Shown one piece after another: positions 52,560-61,850 of a DNA stretch of 64,000 nt. Source of the DNA: Clostridia bacterium (lineage in GTDB: Bacteria; Bacillota; Clostridia; TANB77; CAG-465); contig JAQUGQ010000002.1 of NCBI GenBank assembly GCA_028684095.1, positions 62,001 through 126,000 of the forward strand, read 5' to 3'. The notes below the pieces were generated by a model. It searched no databases, was not told where the DNA came from, and saw only the letters and a program-made list of their open reading frames with translations. The stretch's first letter is position 1; the number at the start of each line of letters is the position of its first letter. Position numbers and translations under genes: made by a program.

Positions 52560-53456
52560 CTATATTTTATTTTTTGCACTTTTGAATTTCATTTTATCAA
52601 ATATATACCATAGCGATGAAGCTACAAATATTGATGAATATGTTCCAGTAAGTATTCCTACAACTAATGGAAGTGAAAACTCTATTAATACTTGTTGATT
52701 ATTTAAATATGCAAATATTAATACTATTGATATTGCACCAATTGTTGTAAAAGATGTAAACATAGTTCTTCTCATTGTTTGACTAATACTAGTATTAATT
52801 GTATCTTTAAGATCTGTAGATTTAGTTATTTTTCTTCTGTTTTCTCTTATTCTATCATATACAATTATTGTATCATTTATAGAGTAACCTATTATCGTAA
52901 GTAGGACAGCTACAAATGTTGAATTTATTGGTAATTTAAAAATTCCATATAAAGCAACCATTATAAGTATATCATGTAATAATGACATTATTGCAGTTAT
53001 TGCTGAAATAAAACCCAATGTTTTAAATCTAATTCCTATATATACAAGTAAAGCAAGAATTGATACAACTAATGCTAATATTGCAGATTGAATTAAATTT
53101 TTTCCAAATGCTGGTTGAACATTTCTAATTGATGGATCATCCATAGTAGTATATTTTTCTTTTAAAGCATCTGTTATTTTTTCAGATGTCTCTTCAGGAA
53201 TTACATCAGTTGTAATTGAAACTGATGATTTTCCACTTGACATTTTTTGTACTAATGGTTTTGAACCAGTAATATTACTAATTAAATTTTCTATTTCATT
53301 ATTATTAAATTCTGTTTTCAAGTCAACTTGTATTTTTGTACCACCTTTAAAGTCTATATCAAATCTAAATCCAGTTAAAAACCCGTAAGTAATTCCTGAA
53401 ATAATTATGATTAATGATATTGTTAAAAATAAATATCTATATTTTAAAAAGTTCAT
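52560..53456 (-). CDS. secF: protein translocase subunit SecF
   Basis: 298-aa membrane protein that assists the Sec channel, using the proton or sodium gradient to pull proteins out. MNFLKYRYLFLTISLIIIIS with GFDIDFKGGTKIQV, the periplasmic P1 domain, and VVSILALLVYIGIRF and VLLTIIGYSINDTIIVYDRIRENR are the standard SecF core; six membrane segments are expected. GGAGGT precedes the ATG within the secD end. It is coupled to secD (2-bp gap). yajC, often upstream of secDF, is absent. Confidence 0.97.
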   Translation of the reverse strand: MNFLKYRYLFLTISLIIIISGITYGFLTGFRFDIDFKGGTKIQVDLKTEFNNNEIENLISNITGSKPLVQKMSSGKSSVSITTDVIPEETSEKITDALKEKYTTMDDPSIRNVQPAFGKNLIQSAILALVVSILALLVYIGIRFKTLGFISAITAIMSLLHDILIMVALYGIFKLPINSTFVAVLLTIIGYSINDTIIVYDRIRENRRKITKSTDLKDTINTSISQTMRRTMFTSFTTIGAISIVLIFAYLNNQQVLIEFSLPLVVGILTGTYSSIFVASSLWYIFDKMKFKSAKNKI

Positions 53457-53457
53457 A

Positions 53458-54759
53458 TTATTTAACCTCCTTTTTTATTCCAAATAAGAAAGGATTACTA
53501 CCAGCTATTGGTAATACTTGTTTTAATATTGCTTTTGTAATAAATACTGCAGTAAATAAACTTGTTAGTACACCTATTGCAAGTATAAGTCCAAATCCTT
53601 TTACTGGTCCGATACCAAATAGATACAATAATAATGCTATTATAAATGTTGTTACATTTCCATCTATTATAGCTGACATTGCATGTTTAAAACCTTTTTC
53701 AAATGCTTTCTTATATCCGATATTATTTTTAAGTTCTTCTCTAAATCTTTCAAATATTATAACACTTGCATCAACTGCCATACCTATAGAAAGTATTAAT
53801 CCTGCAATACCAGCTAATGTTAAACTTATATTAGTAACTACCATTATAAATAATATGATTGAAGTATAAGCAACTAAAGCAATTGCTGAAATTAATCCTG
53901 GAAGTCTATACATTAATATCATAAATGCTGATATCAATGCTAAACTTATAAGACCAGCATATATACTTATCTCTAAAGCTTTTTGTCCTATATATGGACC
54001 AATATATTCTTTATTTATTACTTCTAAAGTAAATGGTAAAGCACCAGAATCAATTAACATAGCATATTGAGTTGCTTCAACTTTTTTCTCTGCATATGTT
54101 CCTTTTCCCATTGTTATTATAGCTGTATTTGAATCAATTTTACTATTTACAGTTGGTTCAGTTATAATCGTGCCATCTAAAGTTATAGCTAATGTCTTTC
54201 CAATTAATTTTTCTGTTGCTGCTGCAAATTTTATTGTACCCTCTTCACTAAACTCAAGAACCACATGTGGTTCAGTTGACAAACTTGAACTAGTTGAATT
54301 AGTTGGTTCTTCACTATATTTAGCACCCTTTATATCAGAACCAGATAAAAGCACATTTCCCTCAGGATCTCTAAATTCAATTTTAGCTGTTTTATCTAAT
54401 CCTTTTACTGCTTCTAAAGGATCTCTTGTTTGATCCTCTATCTTAGCGGGTATCTCAACATATATTTGTTTTGTATTTTCATCAGTTCTAACATAAAAGT
54501 CATATATATTGATTTTTTCAAGTCTCTTACGAATAACAGCTTCTGAAGTTTTCAAATCTTCAGCTGTTATTTCATTGTTATCATTCACAGCTTGATATGT
54601 AATTGAAACTCCTCCACTTATATCTAAACCAGTTTTTATATCTTTAGCACTTTTAATATATGTTTTTTCATTTATAATTAAACCAAATATACTTAAATAT
54701 GCAAAAACACAAATTACCATTATCATTATAATTGCAGTTAAAATATTTTTCCTTTTCAA
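53458..54759 (-). CDS. secD: protein translocase subunit SecD
   Basis: 433-aa partner of SecF. The core GLDISGGVSITYQAV, the large P1 periplasmic domain (about 50-260), and LILSIGMAVDASVIIFERFREE (with the transmembrane DA..VIIFER helix) are all present, with six membrane segments in total. I start it at the TTG at 54759 (MKRKNILTAIIM) because GGAGTG sits 6 bases upstream; the longer ATG at 54816 lies inside the promoter. A TTGACT/TATAAT promoter lies just upstream. It heads the secD-secF unit. Confidence 0.96.
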   Translation of the reverse strand: MKRKNILTAIIMIMVICVFAYLSIFGLIINEKTYIKSAKDIKTGLDISGGVSITYQAVNDNNEITAEDLKTSEAVIRKRLEKINIYDFYVRTDENTKQIYVEIPAKIEDQTRDPLEAVKGLDKTAKIEFRDPEGNVLLSGSDIKGAKYSEEPTNSTSSSLSTEPHVVLEFSEEGTIKFAAATEKLIGKTLAITLDGTIITEPTVNSKIDSNTAIITMGKGTYAEKKVEATQYAMLIDSGALPFTLEVINKEYIGPYIGQKALEISIYAGLISLALISAFMILMYRLPGLISAIALVAYTSIILFIMVVTNISLTLAGIAGLILSIGMAVDASVIIFERFREELKNNIGYKKAFEKGFKHAMSAIIDGNVTTFIIALLLYLFGIGPVKGFGLILAIGVLTSLFTAVFITKAILKQVLPIAGSNPFLFGIKKEVK

Positions 54760-54787
54760 GATAATCACTCCATTTCTTACAAGTAGT

Positions 54788-54816
54788 ATTATACTATTTA
54801 ATTTGAAAATAGTCAA
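54788..54816 (-). promoter_or_regulatory. promoter of secDF
   Basis: TTGACT-17 bp-TATAAT on the minus strand; it overlaps the long-form ATG of secD at 54816, which decides against that start. Confidence 0.75.
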
Positions 54817-54880
54817 GATTTTTGTAATATTTTCGAAACAAATAGGATAAATTCGCTAATTATACACATATTCTAATGAT

Positions 54881-54919
54881 AAAATTGTATAAATCCAATC
54901 AAGTATTTATACAATTTTT
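54881..54919 (+). terminator. hairpin between zinc-ribbon gene and secD
   Basis: AAAATTGTATAAAT/ATTTATACAATTTTT with a T run on the plus side and on the minus side a weaker one. It lies 60 bp beyond the main terminator of the zinc-ribbon gene. The rest of 54920-54974 is empty. Confidence 0.5.
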
Positions 54920-54974
54920 GTTTATAGTTTTTTGTTTTATATTCATCAACATCTTAATTTTTCTATACTTTTAG

Positions 54975-55012
54975 ATAGAAAAAAAGTAGTAGTTTACACT
55001 ACCACTTTTCAA
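54975..55012 (-). terminator. terminator after the zinc-ribbon gene
   Basis: AAAGTGGTAGT/ACTACTACTTTTTTT hairpin on the minus strand. Confidence 0.85.
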
Positions 55013-55015
55013 AGA

Positions 55016-55177
55016 TTAATATTTTCTTTGATTGTTTCTAGATTTTTTTGCATTTCTGCATTCTTTACATCTAACTGGTTCGTTTTCGAAACCTTTTTCT
55101 TTGTAAAATTCTTGTTCAGCTACTGTAAATACAAATTCAGCTCCACAATCTTTACATGTTATAGTTTTATCTTGCAT
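55016..55177 (-). CDS. small zinc-ribbon protein
   Basis: 53-aa protein, too short for usual ORF cut-offs. It reads MQDKTITCKDCGAEFVF and then AEQEFYKEKGFENEP before VRCKECRNAKKSRNN. The paired CxxC motifs (C8/C11 and C37/C40) form a zinc ribbon of the probable-zinc-ribbon family; some members are fused to cold-shock domains. AGGAGG lies seven bases before the ATG. The ribosome site can be masked by a leader sequence, see the separate entry. It has its own terminator and a 5' leader of about 90 nt. Role unknown; RNA or DNA binding is likely for the family. Confidence 0.88.
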   Translation of the reverse strand: MQDKTITCKDCGAEFVFTVAEQEFYKEKGFENEPVRCKECRNAKKSRNNQRKY

Positions 55178-55185
55178 TGGTTATA

Positions 55186-55251
55186 CCTCCTTTAAGATTT
55201 TTGATTAGTCAATTTAAAAACTCAACTTTAAAAATTTACTTTTCTTAAAGG
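55186..55251 (-). promoter_or_regulatory. leader element that can hide the ribosome site of the zinc-ribbon gene
   Basis: CTTAAAGG (55189-55196 on the minus strand, part of the ribosome site AAAGGAGG) pairs perfectly with CCTTTAAG at the start of the leader (55244-55251). An 8-bp stem would occlude initiation; a TTGTAT-16 bp-TATAAT promoter (about 55285-55312) lies upstream. Confidence 0.4.
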
Positions 55252-55367
55252 ATAATATTTTTACTCTAATCAATTATATATATTATATCATAAATATATA
55301 TAAATACAAGTATTTTTATAATATTTTGTGTATTTTAGCTAATTTGTTAATATTTTATGGTAAAATA

Positions 55368-57344
55368 TTAATGTTTATTTGTTTCACCAAATAATTCATC
55401 AAATTTTGCTTCTAGTTGCTTTTGTAAATCATAACTGTCTTCTTTTTCAAGTATAGTATTATTATTGTTTATAATTTCTTTTTTTTCATCTGATTTTAAT
55501 GTATCACCAATTATACTTAAACTATCATCTTTAATTTTTTCTTTAGCTTTTTTTAATCTTTGTTCTAAATGATTTGTTATATTCATTGTAGAAATTTCTA
55601 CTTCTTCTGGTTTTACCATTTCTGTTATATCTTTTATTTCAGTTTGTTTTGCTATATCTCGTTGCTGATGATACTTATAATACCAAGCCTTCTCTGCTTT
55701 AATAGGCTTCATACCTCTTATTAAGATTATTTCTGAATTATTTTCCATTCTCATGATTTCATCAATTGTCATTAAGTCTCTTCCTTGTCTTTGTTCACTT
55801 ATGCTTACACCTTGTTTATTCCACTCGTTCTTGTCTTTACTAACAGATTTACTAGAAAATTTAATTGTTTTTTGACCTAAACTTTTACATATATATTCAC
55901 AAGTTTTTATAGACTTACATCCTAAAAAAATTTGAGTATCACAGTTAGCAATAATATTTTCCCATGTATCCTTATATAAACCTTCTAACTGATCTAAACT
56001 CTGTATTATTATAGATACACTTACTCCTAAACTTCTTGTTGTACTTAGTTTTTTACTAAAATCTGGAATTTGTCCAACATTAGCAAATTCATCCATTACC
56101 AAATAAACTTGTTGACTCAAAGTTCCACCATTTTTACTTGCCTGTGAATATAATCTTACTAATAATTGGCTAAAAAATATTGTTACTATATAGTTATATG
56201 TAGAATGATCAGCTGGAGTAATTACAAATATAGCTGTTTTCTTTTGACCTAGTGCTTCAAAATCAATATTATTAGATGTTGTTATTTTTTGCATATCAGG
56301 AGTATCAAAATGTGATAGTTTAGATACCAATGATATCGCTATGCTTTGTTTTGTTTTATCAGCACCTAAACGGATACCTTCATATTCTTTTCTACCAGGA
56401 TGTTCAGGCTTTAATTCATCAATAAATAATTTATCAAATACTGATTCATCACTACCACCAGCTCTTACTATATTTAAACAGCTAGATAAATTTTGTTGCT
56501 CAGTTGGTAATATAGATATAACATAATATATACAAGCTTTAAGTAACATTTTAGCAGTATTATCCCAGAATGGATCCGCAGATTTACTACCTCCATCACC
56601 TTCTCCGCCAGTAACGATTGTATGTGCTATTATATCAACATCTGAATGATCTTTCACATGTGATAAAGGATTGTATCTATCACTAAATTCTGGATCTACT
56701 AAATTAAATGCCTTAACATCCCAACCTGCATTTCTCAAATAAGTTGAAGTTTCTCTATATAGTTCACCTTTTGGATCAGTTATTACATAAGAACCTAATT
56801 TTTGTAGTATATTAGGCTTAACATAACATGCTGACTTACCAGTACCAGAACCACCTATTACAAGTATATTTTTATTAACTTTTACTTTTCTCAAATCTGT
56901 TCCCAAGTAGTGATTTTTACTTAATATAAAACCATTTTTTTTATTTAAAATTTCACTTCCGTCTTGTTGTTTATCAAATTCTTCTCCATTTTTACTCCAT
57001 TCACTAGAGCCGTTTTCCATACCATCATATTCATGTTTCTTTCCATTTTTAATTAAATAAGATATGTACAAACCTATAAATATTATTAAAATCCAAAATG
57101 ATATTTTAAGAAAACCAAAAAAATCCTGTCCTGACATTACTATTTTCCCAAGAGTACCTAATGGATTAGTTAAATTAGTCATAAATCCTGACATCACTTT
57201 TGTTGTTCTTTCATAACCTGTTAAAGTTTTCTCTAAGTCTAAACCAGATACGAAAAAAGCACCTATTACAAATATATCTATAAGTAAGTAGATGATAAAA
57301 ATAGTTATTATTTCTTTTTTCTTGTGTTTAAAGTTATTCAGCAT
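55368..57344 (-). CDS. VirD4/TraG-type coupling ATPase (orphan)
   Basis: 658-aa membrane ATPase that in type IV secretion links the DNA or protein substrate to the transport channel. Two or three membrane segments lie within residues 10-100. The RecA-like ATPase has Walker A GGSGTGKSACYVKPN (164-171 for the core) and Walker B VYLVMDEFANVG, with DPKGELYRET and RQGRDLMTIDEIMRME typical of VirD4/TraG. The acidic, coiled C-terminal tail (about 560-658) is unusual and could bind a partner. GAGG precedes the ATG. No relaxase, VirB4 or other mating gene is in the window, so either the other parts lie elsewhere or it serves another role. Confidence 0.88.
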   Translation of the reverse strand: MLNNFKHKKKEIITIFIIYLLIDIFVIGAFFVSGLDLEKTLTGYERTTKVMSGFMTNLTNPLGTLGKIVMSGQDFFGFLKISFWILIIFIGLYISYLIKNGKKHEYDGMENGSSEWSKNGEEFDKQQDGSEILNKKNGFILSKNHYLGTDLRKVKVNKNILVIGGSGTGKSACYVKPNILQKLGSYVITDPKGELYRETSTYLRNAGWDVKAFNLVDPEFSDRYNPLSHVKDHSDVDIIAHTIVTGGEGDGGSKSADPFWDNTAKMLLKACIYYVISILPTEQQNLSSCLNIVRAGGSDESVFDKLFIDELKPEHPGRKEYEGIRLGADKTKQSIAISLVSKLSHFDTPDMQKITTSNNIDFEALGQKKTAIFVITPADHSTYNYIVTIFFSQLLVRLYSQASKNGGTLSQQVYLVMDEFANVGQIPDFSKKLSTTRSLGVSVSIIIQSLDQLEGLYKDTWENIIANCDTQIFLGCKSIKTCEYICKSLGQKTIKFSSKSVSKDKNEWNKQGVSISEQRQGRDLMTIDEIMRMENNSEIILIRGMKPIKAEKAWYYKYHQQRDIAKQTEIKDITEMVKPEEVEISTMNITNHLEQRLKKAKEKIKDDSLSIIGDTLKSDEKKEIINNNNTILEKEDSYDLQKQLEAKFDELFGETNKH

Positions 57345-57382
57345 ACTATTGCCTCATTTCATTTGTTATATTTTTTATATAG

Positions 57383-57571
57383 TTAAATTATATTATCATC
57401 ATATCCATCATTTCTTTTGTTTATGGCTTCATGATTTTTTATTTCTATTAAATCAGGTAATACTTCTCTTCCTATATTCGCGGTTATAAATTTAGTTATA
57501 TTAGTTTTAGCTAAATTTCCTAATTCATTTCCAGTTACTTTAAAAGCGTCAACATTAATTAATATATTCAT
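57383..57571 (-). CDS. small protein of unknown function in the VirD4 operon
   Basis: 62-aa protein with GGAGGT before its ATG. It reads MNILINVDAFKVTGNELGNL, then TKFITANIGREVLPDLIEIK. No membrane segment or known motif is seen. It lies 52 bp downstream of the 57624 gene and 38 bp upstream of virD4, all on the minus strand, so it is probably co-transcribed. A role in the same machine is inference only. Confidence 0.5.
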   Translation of the reverse strand: MNILINVDAFKVTGNELGNLAKTNITKFITANIGREVLPDLIEIKNHEAINKRNDGYDDNII

Positions 57572-57623
57572 TTAAATACCTCCTTTTTGTTACATATAAA
57601 GTATATTTATTATAACAGTTAAA

Positions 57624-58163
57624 CTACATATTCTCTTCGTCCAATATTTTATATTTCAATTCTAATACTATATATGCTTTTTGAGGCAATATTTTACAGC
57701 TGCCCTTTATTGTATTTGTTATTGGGTCCATAAAAATTGAAGGATGTACTTCTTCTCCAGTTTGTGTATCTACAATAGAAAAATGTCTTTTCATATCAGG
57801 ATTGTATTCTACTTCCTTGTACTCAATACCCTCTTTATTAAATATTGTACCATAGCTAAGTGGCACATTAGATTCAGTTGCTTTAAATCCATCACTAGTC
57901 AATTCTCCAGTACTTAATATTACCTTTGATTTTGTAAGTGTTAGCAATACTATTAACTGTTTATCTTGACCACCACAAATTACATTAAAAGTTTTTTTGA
58001 ATTTTCCATCTTGTTCACTATCAATTGGATCAATTTTTTGAAGAGATAGAAAAGCATTGCCTTTTTTGTATTCATCTTCATTTTTTTCAACAACGAATCC
58101 TATAGTATTCATACCAGGCATATCTATTATTTCAAATTTATTCATCTGTATTAAAGGTTCCAT
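57624..58163 (-). CDS. protein of unknown function upstream of the VirD4-like gene
   Basis: 179-aa soluble protein with no signal peptide and no domain that I recognise. It is beta-rich with many charged residues (FNVICGGQDKQLIVLLTLTK, then YGTIFNKEGIEYKEVEYNPD, then ALKYK-like strand KAYIVLELKYKILDE at the end). The ATG at 58163 has AAGGGGT upstream and a TTGCAT/TATAAT promoter follows at 58206-58234. It is the first gene of the set that ends with virD4. It might be a substrate or regulator of that ATPase, but this is a guess from position. Confidence 0.55.
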   Translation of the reverse strand: MEPLIQMNKFEIIDMPGMNTIGFVVEKNEDEYKKGNAFLSLQKIDPIDSEQDGKFKKTFNVICGGQDKQLIVLLTLTKSKVILSTGELTSDGFKATESNVPLSYGTIFNKEGIEYKEVEYNPDMKRHFSIVDTQTGEEVHPSIFMDPITNTIKGSCKILPQKAYIVLELKYKILDEENM

Positions 58164-58205
58164 GAAGCTACCCCTTTTCCTAAGTTCTCACTTATCATAT
58201 AAGAA

Positions 58206-58234
58206 ATTATACTATATATATATATAAAATGCAA
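58206..58234 (-). promoter_or_regulatory. promoter of the 57624-57383-virD4 unit
   Basis: TTGCAT-17 bp-TATAAT on the minus strand. Confidence 0.6.
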
Positions 58235-58276
58235 TATGTTTTTTTAAATTTACATAAAAAAATACTATTTTGCTAT

Positions 58277-60088
58277 TTAATATATATTAATATCGTTATT
58301 TATACTTACTTTAGTTCCTATTTTTACAGTTGCCTGTTGAGCTTTGTATACATCTTTAGATAATGATATAGTACTAACTAATGTCCCATCTAATTTTTTA
58401 GTAATATAAGCTTCTGAAGCATATCCATTTACACCTTTAACTATTATTGATGTTACTCCTGAATCGAGAAATGTATCATATGTATATTTAGTCGTATATG
58501 GTATATAGTATAATATTTTAGATGAAAGAGTTATATCATATTCTTCTTTTTCTTTTGTTCCGTATATGCTTATATTCATATTACCACTTTCACTATAAGT
58601 AGTAATTATTTTTATCGGATAATTTCTTGTGTTCTTAAATTTAAAATCCAAAACATTTCCGTATACAGTAGCATCCCTACTAGGTGGAACGTATCCAACA
58701 GGTAATCCATGTTGATGTCTCTCAATTATTTCCATGTTTGCTATAAGAGCAACATTATATAGAGTTGATGATGTTTGACATATTCCACCACCCACTTCAT
58801 ATACAACTGTACCACCTTTAAATGTAGCTGCATCCTTATATCCCTTTGAGTAAGTTGTTTCACCAATTTTATTATAGTATGAAAAAATTTCTCCCGGCAT
58901 GACAATTACACCATTTAAATAACTAAGAGCAATCCTTAAATTATTTGCTCTGGTTTTTTGTGATGAATCAAAGTACGTAGTATAACCTGAAAGCTTATCA
59001 TTGTATAATGTGTATGTTATATCTGACAATTTGATTTTAGGAACTATAACTGTAAGTGGAAATTCTATAGAAGTACCTTCAATTTTATTTTTTTCAATAT
59101 TTAAAACTTCTTTTAATTTACTTGTTTCTAAATCATAGCCATTTTTTTCATTAACAAATTTGGTAGGTGTAGTAGTTAAATCTATATATGCATCTTCTGG
59201 ATTTCTTTTAACTTTGTTATATACTTCTTCAATGTTAATATCAGTAGGAATTTTAAGTTCAACATTAATATTATAGTTACTTGATTTGAATTGTTTAAGT
59301 ATATTTAATATATCAAATTTTACTTTATCATAGTTTATACTATTACCTGTTTTACCTTTTATTATTGTTAATATATTTTTTACTTCATCTATACTATATG
59401 TATCATCAAAATATCTATCTTCTAATGTTAAATCTATATTCTTTATTACATTATCCAGTTTGTCCTCTGTATATATATATTCTGGTATAATTTCATTTTT
59501 AAACATCAATGCTGATAAAATTTTAATATTATCTATTAAAAAGTTATCTTTCCTGCCAAATGACATTATAATATCAGATGTCTTCTGAACATCAATAGTA
59601 TACTCAATATCATCAGCTTTAACATCATATATATCTTTATCATTCTGATATATATCTATGTTAAATGTTTCTTTGATAGTATTTGCTTTTTGTTCAATTA
59701 ATTTAACTACTTGTTCTGAAGTAAAATTTGAAATATCTTGACCCAACACATATACATTTTTATATACATTAGTATTTAATCTATTTAATGCACATATTAT
59801 ACCAAACAATATAATTACATTTACAATTAAAATTATTAATGATATGAAAATTATTTTAAATTTTTTATTACCTTTTTCTTTAATCATTAGGTAATGCCTG
59901 TGTTTTTTACTGTTTTTTTCTTTAGGGGGTATAGAAGTATTTTGTTCATTATTATTATCAGATTTGGGTAATTTATCATCTAATGGAACATTAAATATAT
60001 CTGTTTCATCTGGAGTATTTTGATTTTCTTCTATAACAGTATCTTGATTGTTTTTATTTTCAAATAGTTCATTATGTTCTTCTTTCAC
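58277..60088 (-). CDS. VanW / YoaR-like exported protein with G5-type C-terminus
   Basis: 603-aa protein with a GTG start and GGAGGGG upstream. Residues 1-75 are a charged cytoplasmic segment; a membrane helix follows at about 79-102. The extracellular part has two YoaR-type peptidoglycan-binding-like repeats (about 115-360) and a VanW domain with VMPGEIFSYYNKIGETT, GGGICQTSSTLYNVAL and ERHQHGLPVGYVPPSRDATV, the family signature. The end (about 510-603) is beta-rich like G5/surface domains. VanW was named from vancomycin-resistance clusters, but here it is monocistronic, with no van genes. Role in the cell wall is inference. Confidence 0.85.
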   Translation of the reverse strand: MKEEHNELFENKNNQDTVIEENQNTPDETDIFNVPLDDKLPKSDNNNEQNTSIPPKEKNSKKHRHYLMIKEKGNKKFKIIFISLIILIVNVIILFGIICALNRLNTNVYKNVYVLGQDISNFTSEQVVKLIEQKANTIKETFNIDIYQNDKDIYDVKADDIEYTIDVQKTSDIIMSFGRKDNFLIDNIKILSALMFKNEIIPEYIYTEDKLDNVIKNIDLTLEDRYFDDTYSIDEVKNILTIIKGKTGNSINYDKVKFDILNILKQFKSSNYNINVELKIPTDINIEEVYNKVKRNPEDAYIDLTTTPTKFVNEKNGYDLETSKLKEVLNIEKNKIEGTSIEFPLTVIVPKIKLSDITYTLYNDKLSGYTTYFDSSQKTRANNLRIALSYLNGVIVMPGEIFSYYNKIGETTYSKGYKDAATFKGGTVVYEVGGGICQTSSTLYNVALIANMEIIERHQHGLPVGYVPPSRDATVYGNVLDFKFKNTRNYPIKIITTYSESGNMNISIYGTKEKEEYDITLSSKILYYIPYTTKYTYDTFLDSGVTSIIVKGVNGYASEAYITKKLDGTLVSTISLSKDVYKAQQATVKIGTKVSINNDINIY

Positions 60089-60162
60089 AAAACCCCTCCA
60101 TGTTTCTAATTTATTTACTTACATTAAATAATATTCTCACATTAATATATTAAATTAATAGA

Positions 60163-60918
60163 TTATATTGTTTCTGTTAATTCTATTTTTTCTGTTGGTA
60201 CTATCGTTTCTATTAATTCTCCAATGTTTTTTCTAATAAGTATAAGTGGAGTAAGTTCTTTAGATTGTCCTGCCGGATTGTCTATGATTAAAGCCTTTAA
60301 TTCATCTTCTGTCTTATCTATAGCATCACATTTTCCTAGTATCTCAACATTTATATCATTAGCGTCAACAATCATTGACTTTACTCCAGTTTTTTCATAT
60401 ATTTCATTGCAAACTCCAACTGGATTTTCAGGTATTCTTATTCCAAATTCCGCATAATCTTCAAATACTTTACCGTAAAATCCGTCTAATCCACTTATTT
60501 CTTGACCAACTATTTCATAAAACACTCCCCTTTTACCAAGTATTTTACCTATTCCTCCCATTATTGCAGCATATATTACTTTAAATCTCCCACATATCAT
60601 AATAGCAAACTGCATCTTATATGGATTATCAACTCCAACTCCAGCATCACTTCTCATAGCAAATCTAGATAAAAATTTAGCTAATAATCCTACTTTAACA
60701 TCTTTTTTGTACACTACTCTCTTTTGACATAATCCTATAATTTTTTCACTTATAGATAAAATATCCCCTTCTTCATATAAATCTTTTACATACTGCTCAA
60801 TTATCTTAATGTAGTCTTCTCCTATTTGCACATAATGAGTATTTATTGCATGTCTAGAATATACATCATTTCCTACTTGTATCTCAACCTTTTTGTCTTC
60901 ATTTGCTCTAAATTCCAT
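60163..60918 (-). CDS. CofE-like F420-0:gamma-glutamyl ligase family protein
   Basis: 251-aa soluble protein. GLLAKFLSRFAMRSDAGVGVDNPYK, GGIGKILGKRGVFYEIVG, and SMIVDANDINVEILG followed by ALIIDNPAGQSKELTPLILI fit the F420-0:L-glutamate ligase fold, which also occurs in many Clostridia that lack coenzyme F420. No F420 genes are in the window, so another amino-acid ligation or substrate is possible. AAGGA precedes the ATG. It lies upstream of the VanW gene with a 74-bp gap and no clear terminator. The gap 60919-61260 to the divergent CBM25-like gene is AT-rich; I see no ORF and only weak promoter-like hexamers. Confidence 0.7.
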   Translation of the reverse strand: MEFRANEDKKVEIQVGNDVYSRHAINTHYVQIGEDYIKIIEQYVKDLYEEGDILSISEKIIGLCQKRVVYKKDVKVGLLAKFLSRFAMRSDAGVGVDNPYKMQFAIMICGRFKVIYAAIMGGIGKILGKRGVFYEIVGQEISGLDGFYGKVFEDYAEFGIRIPENPVGVCNEIYEKTGVKSMIVDANDINVEILGKCDAIDKTEDELKALIIDNPAGQSKELTPLILIRKNIGELIETIVPTEKIELTETI

Positions 60919-61260
60919 TTTAATTCCTTCTTTCTATTCATATTGTTTTTTTATAAATATATATATATTATTTGATTATTTGATAATACTAATACCAAAA
61001 TTTGTATATATACATTTTGTAATCTGATTCTTATTGATAGTATTAATATATAATATAAATATATTATCACAAATCATTAAAAAAATCAATAATATAAAGA
61101 TATATTCTAATAAAATATTATATAAAAATATAATATTTTAAATTTTATATGTATAAAAATGTCTTCTTTTGATTTTATTTGTATACAATTGTCGAATGTG
61201 TTGAAATATGTTGTCAAATATTATAGAATATGTATGGATAAGAAATAAGGAGGGTGTTTT

Positions 61261-61791
61261 ATGAATGATATAGAGAAATGTTGTTGCTCAGAATATATTA
61301 AAAAAGATATTATGTTGAAACTTAGTTTTACAAATGAAACTTATAGCATATATGGAAATTTAAATAAAGGGGATAAAGTAATTTTAAAATATTTTGGTAA
61401 GCTACTTATTAACGAAACATCAGAAAATACCAAAATATTTTTCAATTACGGATATGGTAACTTATGGACAGATAAAAATGCATTAGAAATGGTATTATGT
61501 TGCCATAGTGATAAAAAATGTTATTGTAGCGAATTAGAATTAATAAATACAGAAAATTTGTTTTTTTGCTTTATAGATAATAATAATAATTGGGATTTAA
61601 ATGAAAGTTCCAGCTATATGATTACAATAGATACCCCTATTACTACATTAATAAAGAAACCATTTGCAGTTACAATCCAAGACGAAGACTCTATGAGTGC
61701 AACTAGTAATTTTTTAAAAAAGTTAACCACTAAATTGATGCATTTATTTGCTAGTATAGGTAGTTTATTTGATAAGAAAATTAAATTATAA
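61261..61791 (+). CDS. CBM25-like carbohydrate-binding-domain protein
   Basis: 176-aa protein with AAGGAGG before its ATG and no signal peptide. The centre FFNYGYGNLWTDKNALEMVL, then SELELINTENLFFCFIDNNN with NWDLNESSSYMITI, resembles the starch-binding CBM25 fold (W in YGxxxxW, F-x-F-x-D-xxx-WD-x-N at the end). An N-terminal CCCSEYIKK cluster and several later cysteines (LCCHSDKKCYC) are unusual for CBM25. A helical C-terminal tail (about 145-176) could reach a membrane. In Clostridia, single CBM25 proteins of this size have been seen near sporulation or glycogen genes, but no enzyme is adjacent here. Moderate confidence. Confidence 0.5.
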   Translation: MNDIEKCCCSEYIKKDIMLKLSFTNETYSIYGNLNKGDKVILKYFGKLLINETSENTKIFFNYGYGNLWTDKNALEMVLCCHSDKKCYCSELELINTENLFFCFIDNNNNWDLNESSSYMITIDTPITTLIKKPFAVTIQDEDSMSATSNFLKKLTTKLMHLFASIGSLFDKKIKL

Positions 61792-61836
61792 AAAAGAATA
61801 CGAAGATAAATTATATTTATCTTCGTATTCTTTTTT
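61791..61836. terminator. bidirectional terminator between the CBM25-like gene and tsf
   Basis: AAAAAGAATACGAAGATAAA/TTTATCTTCGTATTCTTTTT hairpin; T runs on both sides. Confidence 0.9.
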
Positions 61837-61850
61837 GTTTTTCTTATTTA

